Part shown: positions 29,067 through 38,300 of the stretch, piece by piece
Position numbering within the stretch: the stretch's first letter is position 1
How the letters are laid out: each line of letters opens with the position of its first letter
From: Bacteroides faecis MAJ27
GTDB lineage: Bacteria > Bacteroidota > Bacteroidia > Bacteroidales > Bacteroidaceae
Assembly (NCBI RefSeq): GCF_900106755.1
Contig: NZ_FNNN01000011.1
Location: forward strand, 1-64,000
Reading direction: 5' to 3'
DNA: 64,000 nucleotides
Made by a program: the position numbers and the translations under genes
Notes under the pieces: generated by a model
What the model was told of the DNA's origin: nothing
The model's input: the letters and a program-made list of their open reading frames with translations, nothing else
Databases searched by the model: none

Positions 29067-29172
29067 TTTAAATTTCGTATTCTGTCTTCTTTACCGATGA
29101 AGAAAATCAGCGATTAAGTATTTTCTTTCTGAAAATATGCAGGATTTAGGTGCTTGCTACTACTCTTTTTTG

Positions 29173-29180
29173 TACTTTTG
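29173..29180 (+). promoter_or_regulatory. -7 element of the ThrE-family operon
   Basis: TACTTTTG matches TAnnTTTG, 25 bp before the ATG at 29206. It supports that start over the frame opening at 29137, which would place the start codon upstream of the promoter. Confidence 0.5.
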
Positions 29181-29205
29181 CAGCCGATTTAAAAAATTCA
29201 CATAC

Positions 29206-29973
29206 ATGAAGACAAGCGAATCTTTATTATCTATAGGTAAATTCATAGCAGAATATTCAGCTCATCTAATGGGAGCGGGAGTGCATACATCACGCGTTGT
29301 ACGCAACTCCAAGCGTCTGGGAGAAGCCTTTGGCTTAGATGTTAAACTGGGAGTATTTCATAAGAATATTATTCTTACAATCATCGACAAGGAAACGAAC
29401 GAAGCTTGCAATGAAGTAATAGATATCCCTGCACATCCTATCAGTTTCGAACATAATTCAGAATTAAGCGCCCTCAGCTGGGAAGCAGTGGATCATCATT
29501 TGTCGCTGGAAGAACTGAAAGAGAAATACAAAAAGATTATTTCCGCTCCGATGATGCATCCTCTTTTTGTCCTGATATTGGTCGGTTTTGCCAATGCATC
29601 ATTCTGTAAACTGTTTGGAGGAGACCTGATTTCAATGGGAATTGTTTTTTCTGCCACTCTTACGGGATTATACCTGAAACAACAGATGCAAAAGAAGAAA
29701 ATGAATCATTATATTATATTCATTGTCTCAGCTTTCGTCGCATCCTTATGTGCTTCTACCGCTTTGATTTTTGATACAACTTCCGAAATAGCTCTGGCAA
29801 CCAGTGTACTATATCTCGTACCCGGTGTTCCTTTGATCAATGGAGTCATTGATGTCGTCGAGGGATATGTTCTGACAGGATTTGCCCGTTTGACAGAAGC
29901 TTCTTTGCTTATTGTCAGTATAGCTATCGGCCTTTCCTTTACATTATTAATGGTAAAAAACAGTTTAATTTAA
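29206..29973 (+). CDS. ThrE-family exporter, large subunit (YjjP-like)
   Basis: A 255-residue inner-membrane protein. A soluble N-terminal region (about 1-115) contains SAHLMGAGVHTSRVVRNSKR, a hallmark of the DUF1212/ThrE family, and is followed by about five membrane helices, one containing LVPGVPLINGVIDVVEGYV. Length and split organisation match E. coli YjjP, which with YjjB exports succinate; other family members export threonine and serine. The next gene, starting one base after this stop, encodes the small subunit. Succinate export would fit Bacteroides fermentation but is inference. Confidence 0.85.
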   Translation: MKTSESLLSIGKFIAEYSAHLMGAGVHTSRVVRNSKRLGEAFGLDVKLGVFHKNIILTIIDKETNEACNEVIDIPAHPISFEHNSELSALSWEAVDHHLSLEELKEKYKKIISAPMMHPLFVLILVGFANASFCKLFGGDLISMGIVFSATLTGLYLKQQMQKKKMNHYIIFIVSAFVASLCASTALIFDTTSEIALATSVLYLVPGVPLINGVIDVVEGYVLTGFARLTEASLLIVSIAIGLSFTLLMVKNSLI

Positions 29974-29974
29974 T

Positions 29975-30469
29975 ATGGTAGCACTTGATATTCTTTCTGA
30001 CGGTTTCTTTGCTGCAATAGCAGGTATCGGATTCGGCGCAATCTCCGATCCTCCTTTGCGTGCTTTCAAGATGATTGCGATATTGGCAGCATTAGGCCAT
30101 GCGTGTCGTTTCTGCCTGATGACTTACCTAGGCGTAGACATTGCTACAGCTTCTTTATTTGGTGGTTTGGTAATAGGTTTCGGCAGCTTATGGCTGGGAA
30201 AGAAAGTCTATTGTCCGATGACAGTACTTTATATTCCGGCATTGCTTCCGATGATTCCCGGAAAGTTTGCCTACAATATGGTTTTCTCGCTTATCATGTG
30301 TCTGCAGACAGTGAATAAGCCGGAAATGCATGACAAGTATATAGAAATGCAGGAAATGTTCTTCTCCAATTCTTTGGTAGCAAGTACAGTCATTTTTATG
30401 CTGGCAGTAGGAGCAACATTCCCAATGTTTATTTTCCCACGCAGAGCCTTTTCGTTAACAAGACATTAA
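29975..30469 (+). CDS. ThrE-family exporter, small subunit (YjjB-like)
   Basis: A 164-residue membrane protein with about four to five helices (DUF3815/ThrE_2 type), including ISDPPLRAFKMIAILAALGH and YIPALLPMIPGKFAYN. It completes the split ThrE transporter begun by the preceding gene, separated by one base, so translation is coupled. Length is close to that of E. coli YjjB. It is followed 12 bp later by a DUF6064 membrane protein, which is probably in the same transcript. Confidence 0.85.
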   Translation: MVALDILSDGFFAAIAGIGFGAISDPPLRAFKMIAILAALGHACRFCLMTYLGVDIATASLFGGLVIGFGSLWLGKKVYCPMTVLYIPALLPMIPGKFAYNMVFSLIMCLQTVNKPEMHDKYIEMQEMFFSNSLVASTVIFMLAVGATFPMFIFPRRAFSLTRH

Positions 30470-30481
30470 TAAACTACTTTT

Positions 30482-31210
30482 ATGGAGATTTTTTGGAGAA
30501 CAATAGCATATTATAATTCGGCTACCTGGATTTTACAAATAGTTGTCATTCTGATAGGTATCGTGCTGACTGCATTACTCATCAAGAAACCACGTCCGTG
30601 GGTGAAGATGGGAATGAAGCTCTATATGATAGGACTTTATTCATGGATTTCTATTGTATATTACTATATATATTGCGAAGAACGTAGCTATAACGGAGTA
30701 ATGGCGATGTTTTGGGGAGTAATGGCCATCATTTGGGTATGGGATGCCATTACGGGATATACCACCTTCGAACGTACGCACAAATATGACGTATTGTCCT
30801 ACGTCTTGTTGGCAATGCCTTTCATATATCCTATGGTATCGTTAGCACGCGGACTTTCTTTCCCGGAAATGACTTCTCCGGTGATGCCTTGTTCCGTAGT
30901 TGTATTTACGATTGGTTTATTATTGCTCTTTGCTTACAAAGTAAATATGTTCCTGGTACTTTTCCTCTGTCACTGGTCATTGATAGGGTTGTCCAAAACT
31001 TATTTCTTCCAGATTCCCGAAGATTTTCTTTTGGCTAGTGCCACCATTCCGGGTCTGTACCTTTTCTTCAGAGAGTATTTTCTGAACAACCTTCATGCAG
31101 ACACCAAACCGAAAGCCAAATATATAAACTGGCTTCTGATTACGGTTTGTGTCGGACTGGCTGTATTACTGACAACCACAATGTTTCTGGAACTGGTACC
31201 GAAAAACTGA
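30482..31210 (+). CDS. DUF6064-like polytopic membrane protein
   Basis: A 242-residue protein with about seven hydrophobic helices, starting IFWRTIAYYNSATWILQIVV and ending in a helix near 212-235. The beginning and the WGVMAIIWVWDAITGY segment resemble DUF6064 proteins, whose function is not known to me. It is last in the operon with the two ThrE-type subunits, suggesting a transport-related or metabolite-linked role, but this is only context. A strong terminator follows. Confidence 0.65.
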   Translation: MEIFWRTIAYYNSATWILQIVVILIGIVLTALLIKKPRPWVKMGMKLYMIGLYSWISIVYYYIYCEERSYNGVMAMFWGVMAIIWVWDAITGYTTFERTHKYDVLSYVLLAMPFIYPMVSLARGLSFPEMTSPVMPCSVVVFTIGLLLLFAYKVNMFLVLFLCHWSLIGLSKTYFFQIPEDFLLASATIPGLYLFFREYFLNNLHADTKPKAKYINWLLITVCVGLAVLLTTTMFLELVPKN

Positions 31211-31230
31211 TTCGGAACAAAAATATATAA

Positions 31231-31280
31231 ATACATAAAAGGTCGATAGTAACTGAAGTTGCTATCGACCTTTTATGTAT
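31231..31280. terminator. Long hairpin between convergent genes
   Basis: A 24-bp inverted repeat with one mismatch (31231-31254 and 31257-31280) containing GGTCGATAG lies between the DUF6064 gene and the minus-strand SDR gene. It can terminate both directions. Confidence 0.8.
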
Positions 31281-31291
31281 TTCTGAATGAT

Positions 31292-32101
31292 CTATTTAAT
31301 GGCATAGAATAATCGTAAAGCATATTGCATCACCCTGTCCGGTAACCAGCTTTTACTCATCGCGAACAGAACCTGTACTACAGGGCCGACTTTAGTCCGG
31401 AACGGAGGATTCTTGCGAGCCACTATTTTACAAATGCTGGAGCCTAGTTTCCGAGGGTGACATCCATTGCGCTCTTCCTTCTCGATTATCTTTAATGAAT
31501 TCAAAAAGCTCTCCCCATAATCCGAATCCTGTCGGGTCAATTCGGAGATATTACGATTGTCAGTGAATCCGGTATTGAAATCTCCCGGTTCTACCAGACA
31601 AACTTTGACATTGAAAGGGTGAACTTCTAATGCCAATGCTTCGCTGTAACCTTCTACTGCAAATTTAGATGCCGAATAAAATCCCTGATAGGGGATACCC
31701 ATTACTCCACCGATAGAACTGATGTTGATTATTTTACCTTTACGCGCCTTGCGCATATAAGGAAGTACTGCTTTACACATATTGACCACACCAAAGAAGT
31801 TAGTGCTCATTTGTATGTCAACTTCCCGTTCGGTAGCTAATTCCAAAGCTCCGCCAATACCCATTCCTGCATTATTTATCAGCACATCAATCCGCCCCTG
31901 CTCGGAAATAATCTGTCCAATAGCTTGTTGGATAGATGAAGTATTGGTTACATCTACCACAAGCATTTTTACTTTGCCCATGTTTTCGGATGTTTTACGG
32001 CTCGTTCCATAAACGATATGTCCTTGTTCAGACAACATTTGTGAGGTAATCTTTCCGAACCCGGAGGATGCTCCGGTGATAAGTATGATTTGTGATTGCA
32101 T
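31292..32101 (-). CDS. Short-chain dehydrogenase/reductase
   Basis: A 269-residue cytoplasmic NAD(P)-dependent oxidoreductase. The cofactor motif is TGASSGFG, the core has NNAG, serine in INISSIGG, and the catalytic Y-x-x-x-K in YSASK. The C-terminal region (about 185-269) includes LVEPGDFNTGF, typical of classical SDRs of the ketoacyl/sterol-reductase type. The substrate is unknown. The start at 32101 is chosen over 32122, because the upstream codons overlap the -7 element TATCTTTG at 32120-32127. Monocistronic. Confidence 0.87.
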   Translation of the reverse strand: MQSQIILITGASSGFGKITSQMLSEQGHIVYGTSRKTSENMGKVKMLVVDVTNTSSIQQAIGQIISEQGRIDVLINNAGMGIGGALELATEREVDIQMSTNFFGVVNMCKAVLPYMRKARKGKIINISSIGGVMGIPYQGFYSASKFAVEGYSEALALEVHPFNVKVCLVEPGDFNTGFTDNRNISELTRQDSDYGESFLNSLKIIEKEERNGCHPRKLGSSICKIVARKNPPFRTKVGPVVQVLFAMSKSWLPDRVMQYALRLFYAIK

Positions 32102-32119
32102 ATTCCTTTCTATTTGCTG

Positions 32120-32127
32120 CAAAGATA
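32120..32127 (-). promoter_or_regulatory. -7 element of the SDR gene
   Basis: TATCTTTG on the minus strand is an exact -7 match about 18 bp before the chosen start, so the first possible ATG at 32122 lies inside the promoter. Confidence 0.55.
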
Positions 32128-32202
32128 AAGAGAATATCTGAAAGTTTGATTTTTAGAAATCCGTATTCTAGAAAGATGCTTAGAAAGGATCAGTTTACAA
32201 AA

Positions 32203-32234
32203 TTTGATTTTCTGAAAAAGATATTCTATCTTCG
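32203..32234 (+). promoter_or_regulatory. Promoter of the DUF4846 gene
   Basis: TTTG at 32203-32206, 20 bp, then TATCTTCG at 32227-32234, one base from the TAnnTTTG consensus. The start codon follows 14 bp later, giving a very short leader. Confidence 0.5.
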
Positions 32235-32248
32235 GAAAAAATAAAAAT

Positions 32249-33049
32249 ATGAGAAAGATACTTATGATCAATGTTTTATGCCTGGTTTCATTAACTACAT
32301 TGCTAGGACAAACAGTAGAAAACAGAATAGCTCCTCCTGTAAACTACATTCGTGAGACATGTGACGAACATTCTTTTACCTCATATCTACGCCAACTGCC
32401 TTTACTTCCCAAAGGTAGCAAAGTACTACTTTACAACGGACAGGAAAAAAGAAATCAAGCTGCCGCATATGCCGTAATAGATATGGAAATAGGTAATCGT
32501 GATCTGCAACAATGTGCAGATGCGATTATGCGCTTGCGAGCAGAATATTTGTGGGCACAAAAAAGATATGGAGAAATTAAGTTTAACTTTACCAACGGCT
32601 TTCCCGCAGAATACAAGAAATGGGCAGAAGGAAACCGGATTAAAGTAAATGGAAATAACGTGCAGTGGTATACAGCGGGGGGAAAAGATTATTCTTATAA
32701 GACTTTCCGCAATTACTTGAATATGGTATTTACGTATGCCGGTACTGCTTCTCTTTCCAAGGAATTGCTGACCATTCCATATATGTCATTGCAACCGGGA
32801 GATGTATTTATTAAAGGAGGCTCACCGGGACATGCCGTAATCGTTGTAGATGTGGCAATTCATCCGAAAACAAAAAAGAAAGTTTTTTTATTGGCTCAAA
32901 GTTATATGCCTGCCCAACAGATTCACATTTTGGTTAACCCGGCAAACCACAACCTGTCTCCATGGTATGAATTGACTGAAACGGATAGCGGTTACCTTTA
33001 CACACCTGAATGGACTTTTGAGAAGAAAGAGCTAAAAAGATTCAAATAA
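32249..33049 (+). CDS. DUF4846 exported protein
   Basis: A 266-residue protein with an N-terminal signal peptide (about 1-20, ending LLGQ). The mature region fits DUF4846: IAPPVNYIRE, SFTSYLRQLPLLPKGSKVLL, LQQCADAIMRLRAEYLW, and LQPGDVFIKGGSPGHAVIVVD near 180-205. The last motif, GHAVIV with nearby acidic residues, recalls NlpC/P60-like or amidase folds, where a histidine is catalytic, but no cysteine nucleophile is evident. Function is unknown; the protein is probably periplasmic. It is flanked by its own promoter and a hairpin. Confidence 0.75.
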   Translation: MRKILMINVLCLVSLTTLLGQTVENRIAPPVNYIRETCDEHSFTSYLRQLPLLPKGSKVLLYNGQEKRNQAAAYAVIDMEIGNRDLQQCADAIMRLRAEYLWAQKRYGEIKFNFTNGFPAEYKKWAEGNRIKVNGNNVQWYTAGGKDYSYKTFRNYLNMVFTYAGTASLSKELLTIPYMSLQPGDVFIKGGSPGHAVIVVDVAIHPKTKKKVFLLAQSYMPAQQIHILVNPANHNLSPWYELTETDSGYLYTPEWTFEKKELKRFK

Positions 33050-33074
33050 AAGATAATCTTACTATGATATCCGA

Positions 33075-33120
33075 TTCGTTCCACCTAGGTAGAACTAAAG
33101 GGAGACCTAGGTGGAACGAA
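33075..33120 (+). terminator. Hairpin after the DUF4846 gene
   Basis: A perfect 16-bp inverted repeat (33075-33090 and 33105-33120) around CCACCTAGGT, followed by CTATTTTCT, lies 25 bp past the stop. Confidence 0.7.
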
Positions 33121-33178
33121 CTATTTTCTGCATAGCAATCCATCATTAATAATAAGCAAAGTACAATAAGATCAAACA

Positions 33179-33227
33179 ACTATAACCACTTTATCGTTAG
33201 CTGATTTTCGAATAAAGTGGTTATAGT
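33179..33227 (-). terminator. Hairpin after the HAD phosphatase gene
   Basis: A perfect 16-bp inverted repeat (33179-33194 and 33212-33227, 17-nt loop) lies 13 bp past the minus-strand stop codon of the HAD gene, so it probably ends that transcript. Confidence 0.65.
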
Positions 33228-33240
33228 CTTAAATAAATAT

Positions 33241-33861
33241 CTATTTCTTCAATATTGTAGTCAACTCTTCCCGCCAGTCAGCCCCATTCTCCGGTTGAAA
33301 AGTTTCAAATCCGAGTTCTTTACCTATATGGATATTTGAACTTCCATCATCGACAAACATGGTTTCGGAAGGAATAATATTACAGTCTTTAATCATTAAG
33401 TCGAATATCTCCGGTGCCGGTTTAGTGTGTCCTAATTGGTAAGATAAATATAATTTGTCGCAATAATCATTCAAAGGTTTTCTCCTTGACGAAAATTCAG
33501 GACTACAGGCCCATGACATAACGAAAGGATTCGTATTACTAAGAAGATATACATGATAGGACTTCCGAAGTTCCAATATATAATCAAGTTTACGCAAATC
33601 CACTTCCTTGAAGAAGCCTAGCCATGCCTGCTTGGTTTCTTCCATAGTCAGTTCGCGTCCGCATAGGTCTCCAAGCTGTCTACGAAATTCATCGGCACTC
33701 AACTTTCCTTCTTCCAATTCCTGAAATATTCCAGTCTGGTGATATTTGTCTAAACGGGTATCGGCATCCGCCAATCCTATCTTGATAAATGCCTGAACTG
33801 CTTTATCGCGATCAATGTCTACAATTACTCCACCAAAATCAAATACAATGTTCTTAATCAT
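33241..33861 (-). CDS. HAD-family hydrolase (YihX-like)
   Basis: A 206-residue cytoplasmic phosphatase of HAD subfamily IA. Motif I is VFDFGGVIVDID, the glycine-rich variant seen in YihX-type sugar-phosphate phosphatases rather than classical DxDGT. An alpha-helical cap (about 15-85) is followed by motif II YLLSNTNP, motif III lysine near GHTKPAPEIF, and motif IV MFVDDGSSN. The likely activity is on a small phosphorylated metabolite; the substrate cannot be read. The start at 33861 is preferred over 33870 because MIKNIVFDFGG is the usual start; -7 TATCTTTG lies at 33884-33891. Confidence 0.85.
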   Translation of the reverse strand: MIKNIVFDFGGVIVDIDRDKAVQAFIKIGLADADTRLDKYHQTGIFQELEEGKLSADEFRRQLGDLCGRELTMEETKQAWLGFFKEVDLRKLDYILELRKSYHVYLLSNTNPFVMSWACSPEFSSRRKPLNDYCDKLYLSYQLGHTKPAPEIFDLMIKDCNIIPSETMFVDDGSSNIHIGKELGFETFQPENGADWREELTTILKK

Positions 33862-33883
33862 GATATACAATTTTAATTTGCTA

Positions 33884-33891
33884 CAAAGATA
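33884..33891 (-). promoter_or_regulatory. -7 element of the HAD gene
   Basis: TATCTTTG on the minus strand, an exact match to TAnnTTTG, 22 bp before the start at 33861. Confidence 0.5.
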
Positions 33892-33979
33892 CAGCTTATC
33901 TTCTTAATAAACAGCTGGTCACTTCCTTGATCTTTGTCAAAAAAAGCATGAGAACAGGTTGATTGGACTAATGAAATAT

Positions 33980-34059
33980 GATGGTGACACTATCCCGTCG
34001 TGATGGTGTCACTATACTCATAGGATAGTGACACTATGAGAGTGGGATGGTGACACTAT
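33980..34059. repeat. Four palindromic repeats at exact 22-bp spacing
   Basis: The 14-mer GATRGTGWCACTAT occurs at 33980, 34002, 34024 and 34046, exactly 22 bp apart, two helical turns. Each copy is nearly palindromic around its centre (ATAGTG/CACTAT arms; the left arm is ATGGTG in three copies). The 8-bp spacers differ, although CTCATAG and CTATGAG around copies 2 and 3 extend the dyad. The array ends 42 bp before the -7 element of the TPR-HTH gene. It has the form of a cooperative operator for a dimeric regulator bound on one DNA face. Confidence 0.85.
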
Positions 34060-34100
34060 TTTTGTTGGACTTATGGAAGTACAAATACCAATTTATTTTT

Positions 34101-34108
34101 TATATTTG
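34101..34108 (+). promoter_or_regulatory. -7 element of the TPR-HTH regulator gene
   Basis: TATATTTG is an exact -7 match. No TTTG lies at -33, which fits a promoter that needs an activator, perhaps at the palindrome array. Confidence 0.55.
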
Positions 34109-34147
34109 CAACTCCAACCATTTGTATGCAAAAATAAAAATAGAGTT

Positions 34148-35236
34148 ATGAATAATCTTCGAATTTTATTATATGTAATTGCACTCTCTTTGGCCGCATG
34201 TCATCCAGAAGGAACCAATGTGAATCAAGGATTGGATAAAGCCGCCCAACTGATAGAACAAGACCCGGACACCGCTTCCTTCATTCTCGAGAATATTCGG
34301 GCGAATCAAATGAACGAGGCTCAACTGGCAGAGTACAATCTGTTATGTACCCAATTCAATGAAGACAAGAATATTCCTCATTCTTCGGATGAGCAAATCC
34401 GTCAGGCCGTTTCTTATTTCGTGCAGAACGGAGATGAATATCAGCAATCAAAAGCATACTATTATCTGGCTTGTGTAGAAAGTGACCTGGAAAGGAAAAA
34501 GGAAGCAGAAATTCATTTTAAGGAAGCGATCAAGTTGGCTGCTCTCACAGAGAAGTATGATTATATGGCTAAGATATGCAGACGTTGCAGCCTGTATTAT
34601 CAGAAATACGGCAACTTCGACGAAGCACTGGAAATGGAAAGAAAAGCCTATGCCAGTCAATTAATGCTCAACGATACCAGCGGTAATTCAAGAACCATCC
34701 TTTCGTCTGCATTAGGAGTCTTCGGTGTTATGTCTTTGTTGCTCGGACTATTGTGGAGAAAAAACAAGAATGTCTACGCGCAATTAAATTCATTCAAAGA
34801 TGAAATGCTGCGCAAAGATGTGGAATCGGATAAGTTAGCACTGCAATGTAACTATCTGGAAGAAAAATATCAGTCACTCCAACAACACATATACGAAAGT
34901 TCTCCTATTGTATCAAAAGTCCGGCAGTTGAAAGAACGGTCCGTTTTATCTTCTAAAGCCCTTTCATTCTCAGAAAAAGAATGGGGTGAATTATTACGGC
35001 TTCAAGAAGGAGTATATGGACTTGTATCCAAACTGAAGGAAATAAATCCCAGACTGACGGAAGAAGATTTGAGAGTATGTGCATTTCTGCGTGAGGGCAT
35101 TCAACCTGCCTGCTTTGCAGATATCATGAAGTTGACGGTGGAAACTCTTACTAGAAGAATATCGAGGATAAAAACAGAGAAACTAATGCTTGTAAGCACG
35201 AAAGAATCGTTAGAAGATTTCGTAAAATCATTGTAG
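34148..35236 (+). CDS. Membrane TPR protein with C-terminal HTH
   Basis: A 362-residue protein. A lipoprotein-like signal ends at C18 (ALSLAAC). Helical TPR repeats (about 25-178) are followed by a clear membrane helix (about 184-203), a coiled-coil stretch (about 208-255) and a C-terminal region with HTH character (TEEDLRVCAFLREGIQPACF then TVETLTRRISRIKTEK). Similar one-chain regulators, with an outer TPR sensor and an inner DNA-binding domain, are common in Bacteroides. The frame is open from 34073, but that lies upstream of the promoter. The four-palindrome array just upstream may be its own operator (inference). Confidence 0.75.
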   Translation: MNNLRILLYVIALSLAACHPEGTNVNQGLDKAAQLIEQDPDTASFILENIRANQMNEAQLAEYNLLCTQFNEDKNIPHSSDEQIRQAVSYFVQNGDEYQQSKAYYYLACVESDLERKKEAEIHFKEAIKLAALTEKYDYMAKICRRCSLYYQKYGNFDEALEMERKAYASQLMLNDTSGNSRTILSSALGVFGVMSLLLGLLWRKNKNVYAQLNSFKDEMLRKDVESDKLALQCNYLEEKYQSLQQHIYESSPIVSKVRQLKERSVLSSKALSFSEKEWGELLRLQEGVYGLVSKLKEINPRLTEEDLRVCAFLREGIQPACFADIMKLTVETLTRRISRIKTEKLMLVSTKESLEDFVKSL

Positions 35237-35316
35237 TCCGTATTTGTCCGGAGATATCTTAAAAACATTACTGTATATCAAATAATTAAAGATATCTATC
35301 GTCCGTATCCGTCCGG
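35236..35316. repeat. Paired GTCCG direct repeats before the DUF2723 gene
   Basis: GTCCGTATTTGTCCGG (35236-35251) and GTCCGTATCCGTCCGG (35301-35316) are 65 bp apart, each made of two GTCCG at 10-bp spacing. An AGATATCT palindrome sits next to each, on the inner side. The first begins in the stop codon of the TPR-HTH gene. A regulatory role at the promoter with -7 at 35348 is inferred. Confidence 0.6.
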
Positions 35317-35347
35317 TTAAAAACACCAAAATAAACCTCTTGTTCTA

Positions 35348-35355
35348 TAACTTTG
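35348..35355 (+). promoter_or_regulatory. -7 element of the DUF2723 gene
   Basis: TAACTTTG matches TAnnTTTG, 21 bp before the ATG at 35377; it excludes a start at 35353. Confidence 0.5.
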
Positions 35356-35376
35356 CAAACAAAAAGTTACAGAACA

Positions 35377-38300
35377 ATGAATTACTTATTATTTAAAAGA
35401 TGGAATGATTTCAGTGGTTGGATGGTTTTTCTGATAGCAGCTTTTGTTTACGGAATGACCATCGAACCGACTGCCAGTTTTTGGGATTGTCCCGAGTTTA
35501 TTTCGTGCGCAGAGAAGTTACAGGTGGGACATCCGCCCGGCGCACCTTTTTACATGTTAGTGGGAAATCTGTTCACTCAATTCGCTTCCGATGCTACTCA
35601 GGTATCACGCATGGTCAACTTTCTGAACGCATTGCTCAGTGCAGGCTGCATCCTTTTTCTTTTCTGGAGTATTACCCGTCTGGTCAGATACCTCTTAAAA
35701 GAAGAAAAAGGTGAGTTGTCTATAACAGATGTTATTATCATTTTGGGGTCAGGACTTGTCGGAGCTTTGGCCTATACATTCAGTGACACATTTTGGTTCA
35801 GTGCAGTAGAAGGGGAGGTATATGCCTTTTCTTCATTTCTCACAGCTTTGGTATTCTGGATGATTCTCCGATGGCAAGACGAATCGGATTCTGTCTGTGG
35901 AGACCGGTGGATTATCCTGATAGCCTATATTATCGGATTGTCTATCGGAGTACATTTGCTTAATTTGCTTTGTATTCCGGCCATCGTACTGGTCTTCTAT
36001 TATCAGAAGTATCAAACGATATCACTCAAAGGAGTGATAGGTGCAATTACTTTGTCCGGGTTACTTATTGTACTGATTCTATTCGTCTACATTCCCGGTG
36101 TGGCTGATATGGGAGGGTGGTTCGAACTGCTTCTTGTCAATGTGCTGGGCTTTCCTTTCCAGTCCGGGCTGATTATCTTTCTGGCTTTGGTGGTTTTCTT
36201 GCTGATTGTAGCTATTTATCGTTTCAGGAAACGTATAATACATACTACTTTATGGTGCATGCTTGCATTAACAATGGGCTACACTACATATGCAGTAATA
36301 TTGATCCGCGCCAGTGCCAATACTCCTCTGAATGAAAATGCTCCGGATAATATCTTCACGTTAAAGAGTTATCTGAACCGCGAGCAGTATGAAAGCGCAC
36401 CTTTACTTTACGGGAGAACATACTCCTCCGAACCGGAGTATGTGCCCGAGGGTGACTATTATAAAGTAAAAACGAAAAAAGGGGGTGCTGTGTATCGTCA
36501 GGATAAGGAAGAAGGGAAGTATAAAATCATACGGCATAAAGAAGATATATGTTATACGCAAAATATGCTGTTCCCCAGAATGTGGAATGACCGGCTGGCT
36601 TCGTCCTACCAAAGCTGGTCGGGAGGAACCGATAAAGTTCCGACACAGAAAGAGAACCTGACTTATTTCATTACCTATCAGCTTAACTATATGTATTGGC
36701 GCTATTTCTTATGGAACTTTGTCGGACGGCAAAATGATATGCAGGGACATGGCGGACCGGAATATGGAAACTGGATCACAGGAATCTCCTGGCTCGATAA
36801 TGTAAGACTTGGCGATCAGAAACTCCTCCCTGAATCTCTGCGCCAGAATAAAGGTCATAATGTATTTTATGGTTTGCCACTGATTCTGGGCTTAATCGGC
36901 ATATACTGGCAATTAGTACGCGGAAAGAGAGGCAAACAGCAGTTTAGCATCGTGTTTTTCCTCTTCTTTATGACGGGACTTGCCATTGTGCTCTATCTGA
37001 ACCAGACTCCCGGTCAGCCACGTGAACGGGATTATGCGTATGCCGGTTCGTTTTATGCCTTTGCTATATGGATAGGGATGGGAGCTGCCGGACTGTGTGA
37101 TACGCTTCGCAAAAAGAAAAATTCAGTGCTTCCCATCAGTGTATCCATGTTGCTTTGCCTGCTGATTCCTGTGCAGATGGCTAGCCAGACTTGGGACGAC
37201 CATGACCGAAGCAACCGATATACTTGTCGTGACTTTGGAGCCAATTATCTGATGACGCTTCCCGATAAAGGCCATCCGATTATATTCTGCAACGGTGACA
37301 ACGATACTTTCCCTTTATGGTATAATCAAGACACGGAGGGAATACGCAGAGATGCACGTATCTGCAACTTGAGTTATGCGCAAACAGACTGGTATATCTA
37401 TCAGCAGCAGTGCCCTCTCTATGATGCTCCCGGACTACCGATAAGCTGGAAAAAGGATCAATATCAGGAAGGTAAGAACGAGTACGTATCTGTCCGCCCG
37501 GAACTTAAAAAGCAAATAGAGGAATTGTATCAGAAACATCCGGAAGAAGCACGGGATAGCTTTGGGAACGATCCGTTTGAAGCAAAAAACATTTTGAAAC
37601 ATTGGGCACTCTCGGAAAAACAAGATTTCCACGTGATTCCCACCGATACCATAAGTATCGATATTGATAAAGAAGCAGTGCTTCGTTCGGGAGTCATGCT
37701 TCCAAAGTCTATCCGCCATCTGAAAGGAGAGGAGTTAAGAAACGCGATACCGGATAAAATCTATATCTCCTTAAAAGACATACGTGTGCTGACTAAAATG
37801 GATTTGCTCTTGCTGGAGATACTTGCCAACTGTAATTGGGAGCGTCCGCTGTATATTGCCATTTCCGTAGGCGAGGTCAGTAAATTGAAATTTAATGATT
37901 ACTTTGTTCAGGAAGGACTGGCATTTCGTTTCACTCCTTTCAATTATCGTGTATGGGGAGATGCGGAAGGAGACAACGGATATGCAGTAGATATAGAGAA
38001 ACTCTACGACAATGTCATGAATAGATATAAATATGGCGGACTGGATACTCCCGGGCTTTATCTGGATGAAACAACTTTGCGTACCTGCTATTACCATCGC
38101 CGTCTGTTTGCCCAGCTAGCCAAAGAACTGATAAAGCAGGGTGACCATGTACGTGCCCGAAAGGTTCTCACTTATGCAGAGCAGGCTGTTCCGGCTTATA
38201 ATGTCCCCGAGATATACGAAAGCGGTTCATTTGATATAGCAACCGCTTATGCCGCACTAGGAGAAAAGACAAAAGCCGTCACCTTATTCAATCATCTGAT

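Noticed and set aside
33980..34059. CRISPR-like repeat array
   Set aside because: Repeats are 14 bp with 8-bp spacers, both far below CRISPR sizes, and no cas genes are near; it fits an operator array.
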